Positions 34,379 through 45,408 of a stretch of DNA of 64,000 nt are shown one piece after another. The DNA lies in the NCBI RefSeq assembly GCF_000341285.1, contig NW_005178413.1:30763-94762 (forward strand), written 5' to 3'. Source of the DNA: Galdieria sulphuraria (Eukaryota > Rhodophyta > Bangiophyceae > Galdieriales > Galdieriaceae). A program made the position numbers and the translations under genes. Below the pieces are notes generated by a model. The model saw only the letters and a program-made list of their open reading frames with translations. It did not search any database and was not told the DNA's origin. The stretch's first letter is position 1; the number at the start of each line of letters is the position of its first letter.

Positions 34379-35554
34379 TGGCAAACTATGTTTGACAAGG
34401 TAGGCAGCATTGCAAAGGAGAATTCTCTACATAATGAACTTGTGATAATCTAGTGTGTTCCTCGTTTGAAAAGAATTCCTTGTAATCGTGAGTTTTTAGT
34501 TTCCCTATTTTTGACTGATGGGATGCACATCCGCCCCAACGAAGTGTCGTTTCTACAATCCAGAATCAACTCAGTAAGTCAACTTTTTCCTGTTTTGTGA
34601 ATTCTTTTAAGAGATTCGGTAGAACGAAGACGATAAAGATGGTGACAGCGTCCATTTCGAGGAGGAAGAAGCTAGTTTTTTGACAGAGCCTTCTTTTCCA
34701 GCCATAGAAAGTGCAATCGACTCTGCGATCAAGGAGCTGGGTGGAACTGTCTTTCCAAAGCTATGCAAAGCCCCTATAGATGCTTCTTGGTACCGTTTAC
34801 TGTTGTTTTTCTCCTACAATATCAACGTCTTTCTTTTAGGATATCTTATAATCACGACCTCAATTGTAACAGTACTGACGAGGTTTTGACAGTATTAAAG
34901 TGTTCAGAACGAGTAACCAAGTGTATATCAGAACTTTGCGATGAACAATTGAATAATACAGAGTTAGAACTACGCGAATGGTTTCATGTGCACCCAGGTG
35001 GTGAATGGCGTTGTTTCGTAAAAGATGGTATTTTGTTGGCGGCAACTCCCAGGGATATTTCTTGCAATCTTTCATTGACTGAACAAGATAGTCTACGAGT
35101 GAAAAGAATGTTGACAACTTTCTTTGAATCTCACAAAGGTAAGTCACTCATTGTTGCTTGGTTATGTCAGTTTTCTTGAAAAGCTCTTTATATAGAAGGT
35201 TTACGAGGCTGTTGGGTGATTGATGTTTATATGGATGAGCAGCAGTACATTTGGGTCTTTGATGTTGAAAGCTTTGCAACCAAAAAAAAACAAGATGAAG
35301 AGAACATATGGGGTTTGTTTTCTAAAGAAGAAGTGGAAGAATATTTTCACTTACGAGATACTCCACAAACACCTGTGATAAGAATTTTAGATGGACATTG
35401 GAATTTATTTCACAACCATAAAAAATGGAAAAGTGGGATGCCGTTGGAGTTGAGAACTTTGCACGCAGCAGAAGCTGTACAAAAAGCAGTATCTATAACA
35501 GTACGACAACAACAACAACCAGAACAAGTTTCTTCGCTACATCACAACTCCTGA
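34367..35554 (+). CDS. CDC123/D123, eIF2 assembly chaperone
   Basis: CDC123 is an ATP-grasp protein that binds eIF2-gamma and promotes assembly of translation factor eIF2. Five exons (34367-34399, 34454-34573, 34623-34789, 34840-35138, 35196-35554) give 325 residues. Family landmarks: an N-terminal aromatic/basic segment before FLVSLFLTDGMHIRPN, then a Glu-rich linker, LGGTVFPKLCKAPIDASW, where the Trp codon is split by an intron, VLKCSERVTKCISEL, and LELREWFHVHPGGEWRCFV. An ATG at 34388 is an alternative start. The stop codon directly abuts the stop codon of the convergent NIPA gene with no base between them. Confidence 0.9.
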
Positions 35555-36796
35555 TTAAATGAAATCAGTTTGGTTACCAGGTAATGGTCTATACAGATTC
35601 TTGGTGGGATGGTTTTCTTCTACGGAGGAAAGATTATTGGACTCTGCTGAATTGGCGTTGTTTTGAGAATAAGCGGGAGGTGGTCGAATCACTTCATTCA
35701 CCAAATTTTCATAAAATATTTGAGCCAATGTTCGGTGATCTTTCTTTGCGGCGGGACAAATGAGAACCACACCTCCAAATAGAAGACATATACCTATACC
35801 AAAGAAACCAATATCTCTCTTATTCCACTGAAGAAATTCTTCATAGTAAATGCCTCCTGCCAATAAACTAAACAATATCCAACAAATCTGCATCATTGGA
35901 AAGGCATAAGACACATCAAACAATTTCAAAGCATGGTTCAGTCGATTCATCCAGAATAGAGCTGCCGCAGTCAAACCCAATGGAATGAAGTAAGTCTCAT
36001 AGTAAGTTAGTGGACCTGGAAAAGAGGATATCACTTGGGCAAACAACATGGAACTTCCCTTTGCCAATACAACCGACTAGATAAAATTGAGTACAACAAA
36101 CAACTATTCAAGGCAATTACTTACAAAAGTACCCCAAACTGCGGAAGATAGGGCATATAATATAGCCAGAAATTGTCCTTCACGAAGAGAAGCCAAAGTT
36201 GGCTCGAACTTTGCGACGCCATGTCTTCTAGCAACTTTCTGCTTTATCTGTGTATAAGTTGTTGATGAAATCACCGAAATAAAAGCAATAACAAAGCCGT
36301 AACAAACAAACGGTGACTTTCCAAACAATAGAATCAAGTCTTCTACATCATAAGCTCTGGCTTCGTGCTTTCCAAACAAAACGACAAAAAAGCAACCCGA
36401 TATAATCAATGCAGTTCCATAATAAGCGTTCATATCTGTCTGTTCTTTCAGAATGAAACGAGCGAATAAAACATGACTCAAGAATTGAAGAGAACTAAGT
36501 CCAGCCAACACAGATTGAGCAGCATAACGGTATGAGAAGAAGCCGGTAACGTTGCTAAAGAGAAACAAAAAAAGTCCTAACAACCACAAAGGAGTTTGAG
36601 AAAGTCTTCTTCTTTGTGAAGGAGCTAACATAAGACGTTGATTGATGGCAAGCTTTTGAAGATTCACTCCCAAATTGGTACCAACTGAACCTAGAACGGA
36701 AAGAACAATACCAATCCACCAAGAAGTAACGCTATGACCCAGAGGTATTGTTACCGGTGTTAGGTGTGGTGGCGAAGAAGAAGCTGTTTCTGACAT
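35555..36796 (-). CDS. NIPA-type magnesium transporter
   Basis: A nine-helix membrane protein of the NIPA (DUF803) family within the drug/metabolite transporter superfamily, linked to Mg2+ transport. Exons 36796-36125 and 36076-35555 (48-nt intron, phase 0) give 397 residues. Evidence: GSVGTNLGVNLQKLAINQR in helix 1, the family's near-invariant start; YRYAAQSVLAGLSSLQFLSH; and, after the intron, YYETYFIPLGLTAAALFW. The C-terminal tail is polar and Pro/Asn-rich. Polarity and order of hydrophobic segments fit the family, but substrate specificity is not proven by sequence. Confidence 0.85.
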
Positions 36797-36898
36797 TATG
36801 CACTAGTAACTAAAAAACTCTCAAAAAGTTGGTTGCAAGAAAAATTTATCAAGCCCCCGCAACCACTTTCTTCTTATTATTATACATTTGTCATTCCT

Positions 36899-37690
36899 TT
36901 ACCAAAAGGATGTGGAATGGAAGACTTCACAACATTGCCTTTTTCGATACGCTATCAACATATTTCTATATTTATCCTTCAAGTCAACACAAGTTCTTTT
37001 GGGATGAAATGGATAGCTATATAAGATATTCTTCCAACGTCCAACTCCAAACTGGGATATTCCTATTCGCAAATTCATTTCTTCTTCAGGAGTAAATCTT
37101 ATATAACTTTTCTTCCTTTTAGACTTGATGATACTTCTACTTCTCTTCTTCTTTGGCTGTAATCTGGAAGCTGAACAAAAATGGCCTCTGCAGGTTCCTT
37201 GTAGTATATGATGAAGGGACTTGTCCTTTTCTTGCATGTCAAACTTTGTCAAAGACATAGTAAAGTAAGGTAGGATTCCAAAAAGATTTGTATCTTTTCT
37301 GCAACTACTGTCAACAGCATCATTGTGCCATGTGAAAGACCCTCGACTAGACATTGATGGGTCTAATTTGAGTTTCTCTTCGATACAAGTCTTATTGATA
37401 TTCCTAGGACGAGACTCCAGGCAAATATCTTTTTTGTCTGTTGTAACATATACTCGATTCTCCTCTAAAGAGGACGGGAGAATATGATTGCATCTTTCAT
37501 ATTTCTCTAGTTCTGGGTGTTTATATGTTGTAGACTCTAGACTAGAAAATAATTGCTTTCTTCTCAATAAAGAATCTGCCAAGCCAATAATAACAAGTTC
37601 TTCTTTCCAATCCAAAGCATCATTGTGCAGTAGATTATAAGACTCATTCTTTGTAGCAAATGTTCTATCGAGGGAAAGGATATGTTGCAT
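36899..37690 (-). CDS. MYB-domain protein of telobox type
   Basis: A 263-residue single-exon protein with one MYB/SANT repeat at about residues 196-252. The repeat includes RFTPEEEMNLRIGISQFG, GRWKNILYSYPF and VDLKDKYRN, the last being close to the VDLKDKWRN telobox of proteins that bind double-stranded telomeric repeats (TRF, TBF, plant TRFL). A basic cluster (KKKRSRSIIKSKRKK) just before the repeat could be a nuclear signal. The N-terminal part shows no TRFH domain I can recognise. A telomere role is plausible; a general transcription role is the alternative. Confidence 0.75.
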   Translation of the reverse strand: MQHILSLDRTFATKNESYNLLHNDALDWKEELVIIGLADSLLRRKQLFSSLESTTYKHPELEKYERCNHILPSSLEENRVYVTTDKKDICLESRPRNINKTCIEEKLKLDPSMSSRGSFTWHNDAVDSSCRKDTNLFGILPYFTMSLTKFDMQEKDKSLHHILQGTCRGHFCSASRLQPKKKRSRSIIKSKRKKSYIRFTPEEEMNLRIGISQFGVGRWKNILYSYPFHPKRTCVDLKDKYRNMLIAYRKRQCCEVFHSTSFW

Positions 37691-38307
37691 AGTAGCTACT
37701 AGTAAAGTTATTGAGAAGAAAGAAACGACGACTACAGAAGGAACAGCTGTTGCCTAGAATTCAATACTAAAAATTTCTTGAATGTGGAGTAAGATTTCTC
37801 TTTCGAGTCTCATCATCCGCCTCTCCTTTCCGTTATTCCGTTTAGATTCGTTTCCCATTGATTTGGCCAATGTCACATGATTCATTTCTATTCTCTCTTT
37901 TCGATCAAACGAATCCTTCATAGCCTAAAGTATATTTTTCCAAGAATACAAGTTTCATAATGATAATATGAAATATTGTTATTATTTATATCCTTTTTAG
38001 AATAACGATGATACTTCAAAGAATGGTAAGACTCGACAATTCTACCATCACTTATGAGACAATTCTAGAGACACAACACATTTTAAGAATCAACTTGTTA
38101 TGATAAGGTGAGAATAGAACATTTTTTTCTTCTTTTGAACGACTACTCACTCTGTTATATTCTTGACTAGAAGAATGTGCTTTTCTTGCTCAAATGAAGG
38201 TTTACATTGATACCATATATTCAAAAGTTCGAATGGTATGTTCTCGATAATCATACCGGAAGAAACTCAATTCTCTTAGAGTTATTTCCATATATAAAGA
38301 CTTGAAT
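37691..38307. other. Intergenic stretch without a recognisable gene
   Basis: About 615 nt between two divergent genes (MYB and PLGG1-like). It is AT-rich with several short open frames of no clear meaning. It likely carries both promoters. Confidence 0.45.
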
Positions 38308-40004
38308 ATGACTGACAAGAATAGCAAAGCCAATAACAGAATGGATCCTTCCATTCACATGTCCTTCATTGCATTATCATTGCCTTGTGTTACTTTAACA
38401 ACCTTTTCACAACAAAACAAACAGGTTGGCAAGTTGCGCTCCAGCTTAGTTTCAAAGAGTGTATTGATTCCCAGCAGATGCAAACTCGATGCTTTCAGAA
38501 TACGTCACGGACACAGACCATCACCTCTTTGGTTGACTTGTCAAGATTCAAACTCATCTTCCAATTGGAGTACACACAAGTTGAGAACTTGGAGTCGCAT
38601 TGTTCTAGGGGTTGCTATACTTTATGCTATAGATAGATGTTTTGCTTTTACTTTGAATCGCTTTGCAGTAAACTTCCCCAGTTCGTTGGCTGGAATGTTG
38701 ACTATTTTTATCCTGTTATTGGCTTTTCAGAATAAGAAGTTGGGATCTCTTTCTATCAGTCAACATATATTTGATGGGTTTCTTCCTTCTGTTCAGTTTC
38801 TATCCAGATGGTTGGCAGTATTTTTTGTGCCAAACTTGGTCATGTTACCTCTCTTTCCTGTGAAGGATCCCTTGGAACTGACGAAAATGGGTGTCTTAAT
38901 TGTCGTAAGTTATTCCTTTTACTATGAAGATATCGCTCAAACACAATATAGATTTGTCTAGTCGCCACATTACTCTTTACAGCATTTCTTTCTTCATTTC
39001 TAGGTAGGAAAGAGAGTCAGTGGAAGAAGTTGTCTGTTCAGTCTTCAGTTACTTCACTGAAGACCTATACGAGTCCTCCAAGTGTTTTTATTATCTCTTT
39101 TTGGAGTTTAATTAGTATCTCGAGTGCCATTGGATTGTATTATCAGAAACGACTATCTTATGCATTCTTTTATTTGTATTCTTTATCGACCACTTTATCC
39201 GGTTTTTGTTTAGGACAGTGGATTCCAGTTGAGATGAAAAAGTTTATCCATCCTATCACATTTTGTACTCTTTTTGCTATGTTGAGTTTATTTCTGATTG
39301 CAAAGTGGATTGCGATACCTTTTCATGTTACGCTGAACACTTATTTAAGAAGAGGAGTTGGATTGTGGAAGGGAGGTGCTGGCAGTTTATTATTGACATT
39401 CTTATCACCTGCAGTTGTATCGTTTGCCTTTCAAATGTATTCCAGAAAAAAATTTTTGCAACAATATATGTTTACCTTGTTATCCAGTTGTACACTTGCT
39501 TCATTGTTCGGACTCTTTAGTACTGCGTATGTGGCAAAGTTGTTGCAACTTTCTCCCATTACTCGTGTTTCCTTGATTCCTCGTTCCATTACAGTGGTAA
39601 GAGAATGCTATTGGAAACTGTCAAGCAACTCATAATTGTATAGCCTTTAGCAGTTGCCATATCTTCCATGTTGAATGGCGATATCTCATTGACTTCTACA
39701 GCAGTAGCAGTAACTGGAATGATAGGTGCCAATATAAACAAGGAATTGTTATCTTTGTTAGGTATCCATCAATCTGTTGCTAGAGGAATATCTACCGGCG
39801 CAAGGTACGTGTTTCATAGGATACGTGATAACAAAGAGTGAGAAAATGGTTAGTGCTCATGGCTTAGGTACGGCTGCAATGGCAGAAGAACCTGAAGCAT
39901 TTCCTTTTGCTGCCATATCGATGACTTTGGTTGCAACTATATCCACTATTTTGACTAGTTTTCCTTTGATTCGTCGTTGGTTATTATGGGTGGCAGGAAT
40001 ATAA
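38308..40004 (+). CDS. Plastid glycolate/glycerate transporter, PLGG1-like (LrgA-LrgB)
   Basis: A fused LrgA plus LrgB membrane protein like plant PLGG1, which exports photorespiratory glycolate across the chloroplast envelope. Exons 38308-38904, 38952-39596, 39644-39804 and 39854-40004 give 517 residues. The N-terminal region is Ser/Arg-rich (transit peptide), the LrgA half has FAVNFPSSLAGML and PNLVMLPLFPVKDPLE, and the LrgB half has GGAGSLLLTFLSPAVVSFAF, SITVPLAVAISSMLNG, GISTGASAHGLGTAAMAEE and EAFPFAAISMTL. At the first junction, acceptor TATAG at 38951 keeps the frame; another at 38961 does not. Confidence 0.9.
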
Positions 40005-40071
40005 AGTGATCCAAATACAACAACTTGAAGAGATTCATTGACCCATTCTTCTTCTTATTGGGTTTTTTGTC

Positions 40072-40898
40072 ATGACCACTATGCAAGGTGGTCCTCGTCC
40101 TCGTCAAGGTTTACCAAGGTACCAAATGCCTGAAGCGGTGATGGAATTGTTTCGTCCACGTGAACCGCTTCCTTACATACCACCTCCCAAAAAGAGAAAG
40201 TTAAGACCACTTGTTGGTGTTGCCCCACTGCTTGACCAGATCTCACAATATAAGCAGCAAGTCAATCGACCGCGTTGGGAAGAAAATGGAGAAACTTTTG
40301 AAACTCCAGCTATGAGAAGAGAAAGGAAACGAAAAGAAAAAAGAGAAAAGTTTTTGCAGTGGAAACAAAAACTATGGGAACAATATAGCCCACCATCGGA
40401 ACCCAACGCAACTTCGGATGCACAAAAAACACTGTTTATTGCAAGATTAGTAAGTACAAATATTCCATTATTGCTTTTGATAACGGATGGATATAGAAAC
40501 CTGAAACAACCCAACTGAAACTGCAAGCAGAACTGGAGGCTTTTGGAAAGGTGAAAGAAATAAAGTTGCCTATATCCCAAAAGACAGGGCTTCCAAAGGG
40601 ATATGCTTTTGTGGAATTTCAGAAAGAAAGAGACATGAGAGAAGCACTTAGAGCACTTGAAGGAAAACGAATAGATGGTGCAAGAGTAATCGTTGACGTG
40701 GAAAAGGCGAGAACTACAAAAAATTGGTTACCCAAGAAGTTGCGAACTGAAACCGTAGAAGATAGAGACACTAAAGCAGATAAGATGAAAACAGTTTCGC
40801 CACCTCCTAGTATCAAAGAACGACATTCTTCTCCTCCACGAAGAGTCAGAGGCTTTAGGCCTAACCATTCTGATAGATATAGGAGGAATAGGTCATAA
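40072..40898 (+). CDS. U1 snRNP 70-kDa protein (U1-70K)
   Basis: This is the spliceosomal protein that binds stem-loop I of U1 snRNA and supports 5' splice-site recognition. Exons 40072-40449 and 40497-40898 (47-nt intron, phase 0) give 259 residues. The N-terminal segment LFRPREPLPYIPPPKKRK and ETPAMRRERKRKEKREKF match the U1-70K-specific helix region; the RRM has RNP2 LFIARL split just before the intron boundary and RNP1 KGYAFVEF. The arginine-rich tail is short (HSSPPRRVRGFRPN...RYRRNRS), with little of the long RS domain of animal and plant proteins. Confidence 0.92.
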
Positions 40899-41077
40899 GA
40901 AGGGAGGGATGTTATTGTTGTTGTTCTTTATTTTGATCTCTTATGTAAACTCACAAATGACATCATGTATTTTTCTTTTGGAATAAAAGTTATCAAGCAC
41001 AATATTTCGAGACAATTGTGATATAAGTAATTTCTTTGGTATTCATTCCGTCAGTCATTAGAATGCCATGAAGAAAA

Positions 41078-42141
41078 ATGCATTTGAGCGCCTTTATAAC
41101 GCACCTTCATTTTACATTCTTTATTGTGGAATTGTTCAACTTGGGAATGGACAAGTCTCCTCTTCGACTTGGTTCTTTTCTTATCAAAGGTGCTGCAGGT
41201 ACAGTACGTTCTTCTCTTTATGGTGATGGTGCAAACAGAACGCTTCAAAGATTTGGGCTCATGTCCAGTAAAACCAAGAGGGCCAATGGCAAGCATATGT
41301 CTCCTGCAGAGTCTCACCTTACTCTTTGTTTAAAACACCTTTTTTTACAGCCACGAGTAAGGTTGCGTAGTGTCATGTTCGTTCACTTTCTGTGTACACC
41401 CTTGGTGCTACTTCTGCTTTATGCATTGTATTTTCCAGGCTATTACGAGTTTTGGCTATATTTTGCCATGCACTCGACTCGAGCTTGGTTGTGGATTCTG
41501 AAAAACGTCTGTTTTCCAGATTTCATATTTAGCAGGCAGAAAGTTACTATTTTTGGTACTCTAGTATTGTTTGCGTTACTGAGCTTTTACTGGGTTGCCC
41601 CTTGGATCTTGGCTTCTAACAGAAATTACTTTGCAGTTCCCTATCCCATTGCAGGTTTGCTTGTTTCTTGCTGGGGAGTTGGGATTGGAATCAATTTTGC
41701 AGCTGATGCACAGAAATACTTTATGTTACGAGAACGAAAGATGCTGGTGAAGGATGGAGTGTTTAGTCGTTGCAGACATCCTGCATATCTTGGAGACCTA
41801 TTGTCTTATGCAAGCATGACTATGTTGAGTGCCCATTGGTTGCCATTCCTCATTTATATATTCTTTTTTTTTACTGTTTTTCTTCCTCTTATCTATCGCA
41901 TAAGAGTAAAAATTTGGCTAGATATTCGGAGTGGCCTCAATATAGGAGCGAGACAGGTCTTTTATTTCCGAAATTGGATGGAAGCTATTTCCATTCAATA
42001 TGGGATTCTTACATGATCCAGTCGATTGACTTAAATTTGAGCTGCTCAAAGAAAAGCAACTATTCGTCAAGCAATGGTTCTTCGGTGAGGTTTACTAACC
42101 GTTCTGCCCGACACGAGAACGGTGAAGATATGCAAGGTTGA
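41078..42141 (+). CDS. Isoprenylcysteine methyltransferase-like membrane protein, frameshifted
   Basis: A multi-spanning membrane protein with the ICMT/DUF1295-type methyltransferase or reductase fold. The signature is NFAADAQKYFMLRERK and GVFSRCRHPAYLGDLLSY, the GxxRHPxYxGE-like cofactor site. The first frame ends at 42016, but from about 41908 the family's C-terminal motif (NLARYSEWPQYRSETG, then LLFPKL) appears in the next frame and runs to 42141. One base gained near the AAAAA run at 41909-41913 would connect them; no GT-AG intron does. It is either a sequencing error or a real disabling frameshift. The N-terminal 90 residues are basic and may target the plastid. Substrate unknown. Confidence 0.7.
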
Positions 42142-42312
42142 TATAGAGTGTGTAGGAAATGTGAAAGTAGCATAGAATTAGAAATGGAAAGGATATGTTT
42201 CGTTCAAGTTGTGTGAATATGATCGAACAAAGGATCCACAAACAACAACCCATAAATAATGTAACAATTTCATTACGTGATATGGTATTGTTGTAGAAGA
42301 GCGATTCTCTCA

Positions 42313-43627
42313 ATGCCCAACAATTTGTTGCTTCCAGGATCCAACAACGTAGCTTCAACAAGCAACGCAACTGCAAACAAGAAACGTTATAGTTGGGCAC
42401 TCGTTGCCGTGGTGTTGTTTGTTGGAAGAGCTATTAGAGTATTGACCTCTTGGGACACCTATCACTTTTTACACTCCTCTTCCACTCCAATCAGTATTTT
42501 CGCTTGTTATTCTTTTTTCTGGGCCTCAGCGATTCTTTGTTTACTTCAACGTCCTTGGAAAGGAAAACGAATTTCAAAGAGACGGCTTAGTAGAGTGTGT
42601 CTTTTAAGCTGCATTATAGCAGTAGCCCTCGTGTGCTGGATACAAGGGCTCTATTGGTGTGGAATATTCCGTGTTTTGTTTTTTGATGGTGCAGAATTAC
42701 CACTTGTATTCATATACTCCTTATTTGGTTCCGGAGAAAGCTTTCGAAGACAGAAACTTCGCGGACTTGTGGTGGTCGGTCTCTCGTTTCTATTGCTATT
42801 CACCAGTCCTTTTATTTCTTCCATGCTTAGCTTTCAACCAAGTTCCGTTGAAAATGTGGGTAAACAGCACGCTTCTGTTGTAGATGAGAAATCGACGGTT
42901 TCGGTGCTTTCGAAATTGCGAAGTTTTGCGACAAAACCATCTCCTGTAGATATCTCACCAGACGAGGAGAGTACATCATCGTGGTCGGATCCAAATGCTC
43001 ATAGGGAGAGTGTGCGTCAACTTTTTGCAGAAGATGTCATTGAAGGAGACAAGAACTTGGCTTATGATGGATCATGGAATGTATCTCCCTTTGGTATTCT
43101 GCTCGTCACCATATCTTCCATTTTATTTGTGCTCTATCGTCTCTTTTCTTTGAAAATTTCATCCAACTTGGATGGTCCGAAGAGAGTCTTTGCAATCAGC
43201 AACTCTCTTGCAGTTTTGATTTTGCTTCCAATTTGTATTTTCCAGCAATGGTTTGTTGTGTATTCAGATGCAACCCATCCATGGCCTTCATTGATCCTGC
43301 ACTCATGTTCCTTTGCATTGGGATGGATTGTGATACCCTTCTATGTCCAGTCATTCGTTTCTTCAAAGATGGGTCACCTTGGAAGTACAGAATTAAATTT
43401 CGGAAGCACCTTGGTAACTTTGACCATCTTAAACGCTTGCACTTCATTATCCTGGAGTCTGATTCCAGAACTTATCAGCGGTGTTTTGCAACTGGTTGGC
43501 ATCCACTCCCTGTTATCATCAGGAAGGCAAATAAAGTCATATGGTAAGGAATCTTCATTTCTCTGCTTTCTTTTGATTTCTTCTCTTTCCATTAGATATG
43601 AACGCAGCACTTGAAGGCGAATTATAA
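42313..43627 (+). CDS. ZnT5/Msc2 N-terminal-like multi-spanning membrane protein
   Basis: Exons 42313-43543 and 43596-43627 (52-nt intron, phase 1) give 420 residues with about nine or ten membrane segments and a polar loop at about residues 165-240. Landmarks WCGIFRVLFFDGAELPLVFI and KLRGLVVVGLSFLLLF, and later LDGPKRVFAISNSLAVLI, resemble the N-terminal membrane half of zinc transporter ZnT5 and yeast Msc2, including the GxxRxLLxFE segment and the Gly-x-Lys-Arg loop. The cation-diffusion-facilitator half with its HxxxD zinc site is missing: the gene stops, and no CDF frame lies in the next kilobase. Resemblance is from memory and should be treated as moderate. A drug/metabolite-type carrier is the alternative. 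Confidence 0.55.
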
Positions 43628-44287
43628 AAAGGATAAAGCTTTTACACTTGACAAACTGATTGTGCAATAGCAACTTCTGTTTGATTCACTAATCACTAGA
43701 ATAAAGCCTCTTCTTCCTCTTCGAAGCAATTTAAATGAACACTATAATGGGACAATTCCTAGTCTTCCAAACGATGTTTTTCCCATCTCAAATATTGTAG
43801 TAATAACTCTGGCATTAAAATATAGCCTTTTTTACACTTCGAGAAAAGGAAGTATTCATTGGGTTTAAGCCAATAATTCAAAAAATATTAAAATTCCGCT
43901 TACAAAAATAAATATTGATACACTAAAAATTAATCAGAATTAAAAAAATTTGAACGATTGCATGCGCTCAAACAAGAAGCAGCATATAAAAATTTTAACT
44001 TGTTCTAGTTTATTCTGAAATTTATTTAACAACTTTTTCTGAGTATTTTTTTAAAGATTGCAGTAGCAAAAAGTTACTACTGGCGTACAATTTTAATTTC
44101 ATACGTTCATTGCAAAAATTATAAACTGTAATTCTAACATTTTAAGCGATTTTGTTTTAGTTTCTTTGGAAATTCGAACGTTGTTTCTTTCTTTTGGCAT
44201 TTTTTGAGTTTTTTAATCTTTTGCATTCTTTTTTGTATATTTATCTTGAGCAGTTTACTGAGGGCCTGTTTCTTACTTTCGCTTTTG
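43628..44287. other. Very AT-rich intergenic stretch
   Basis: About 660 nt, visibly richer in A and T than its surroundings between 43850 and 44260, with poly-A and poly-T runs. No gene, tRNA or tandem array recognised. It separates the ZnT5-like gene from a hypothetical gene. Confidence 0.5.
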
Positions 44288-44809
44288 ATGGAATATCTTG
44301 GACCAAACAGACGTGGTAGACCTGGCAAATCTTATGGAGTCAAATCCCGTAGGAGCGCTTCTGTTTCGAACCGTCCTCCCAGAAAAGAGTCGTTTTTGTG
44401 GGACAACTCTAAGCGTTTTATTGAGGACGAGTCTGGGAAGGACGCTGAATTTTTTTCGCTGGACTTAGAAACGTCATCCAGTCCTTTGTTGAAGCGCACA
44501 GTTTTGGAGGATGATATTGTAGACGATGAGAATTTTTCTTTCATAGAGAAGTTTGAATTTTCGATAAGAGACTTATCTCCTGGGGAAATCTCTCGCAAAG
44601 TCTTGTACTCGACGGCGTCAGACTCGCAGAGTTTCTCACAGAAGGTACATTTCCTAGACGTAGAGTTCGATTCGGCCAAAGATTCAAACTCTGTAAAAAA
44701 AATTGAAGTTGAAACAGCTGATGAAAAAAAACAAAGTGATATTGAACTACTATCGTCGGCGTCAAACGAGGCTTTTGATGATTGGTTTGACAAGTTGAAT
44801 TTAAAGTGA
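44288..44809 (+). CDS. Acidic serine-rich hypothetical protein
   Basis: A 173-residue frame starting MEYLGPNRRGRPGKSYG. The N-terminal 40 residues are strongly basic, the remainder acidic and Ser-rich with probable disorder, and it ends with EAFDDWFDKLNLK, an amphipathic motif that looks like a docking peptide. I recognise no family. Sustained absence of stops over 170 codons in an AT-rich region and the ordered change of composition support a real gene. The frame extends upstream through a hydrophobic segment to a non-AUG-like start, which I left out. Confidence 0.55.
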   Translation: MEYLGPNRRGRPGKSYGVKSRRSASVSNRPPRKESFLWDNSKRFIEDESGKDAEFFSLDLETSSSPLLKRTVLEDDIVDDENFSFIEKFEFSIRDLSPGEISRKVLYSTASDSQSFSQKVHFLDVEFDSAKDSNSVKKIEVETADEKKQSDIELLSSASNEAFDDWFDKLNLK

Positions 44810-44981
44810 TTTTCACGACAATACCACTATAAGTGGTTTCCAGTTTTCTCTACATCGTTGAACGGTTTATTTTTTTTTTTTGATATCCGTCGCTCTTCAA
44901 TGTCATTGAAGAAAGATATGCCCTTATGGAACTGCCACATTTGGTTGATCATCGACTCTAAGATTTTCTTGTTCAGAAGAG

Positions 44982-44982
<1 letters not shown>

Positions 44983-45039
<57 letters not shown>

Positions 45040-45040
45040 C
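44983..45040. repeat. Compound microsatellite (CATA)n(CA)n(GA)n
   Basis: A run of catacatacata passes into cacacaca and then gagagaga over about 58 nt. It lies in the 600-nt spacer between the acidic hypothetical gene and the 3' end of HUS1, which otherwise shows no gene. Confidence 0.95.
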
Positions 45041-45408
45041 AGAAAGAGGTCACTTGCTTTGGTTTATTAAATACACGGGCATCGCGGCCTAGTTTTCTAT
45101 TTGAAATAATATACAAAAGCTTTACACAAACGAAAAGCAATTCAATAGTCGTTGGGAAAAATGAGTGTTGGATGAGCGATCATTATGCCATTTTTACTAC
45201 TGTAAGTAATCAATTCATGGACTCAATAAACCGAATAAATAGCAGAATTAATAGAATTTGAGCAGTAATTACTGAATTATCACTGGAAGCTAAAGATATA
45301 AGAAAAAAATCAGGATGCATTTGGTATCAAGAACTCCATTCCTTACGTAGTATGAGATATCTACTCCAGAAAGTTCGATGTGAAGCAGTACGAGATTTGA
45401 CAAGATAA

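Noticed and set aside
44983-45040. Tandem repeats considered as a CRISPR-like or regulatory array
   Set aside because: It is a simple compound microsatellite with 2-4-nt units and no spacers.
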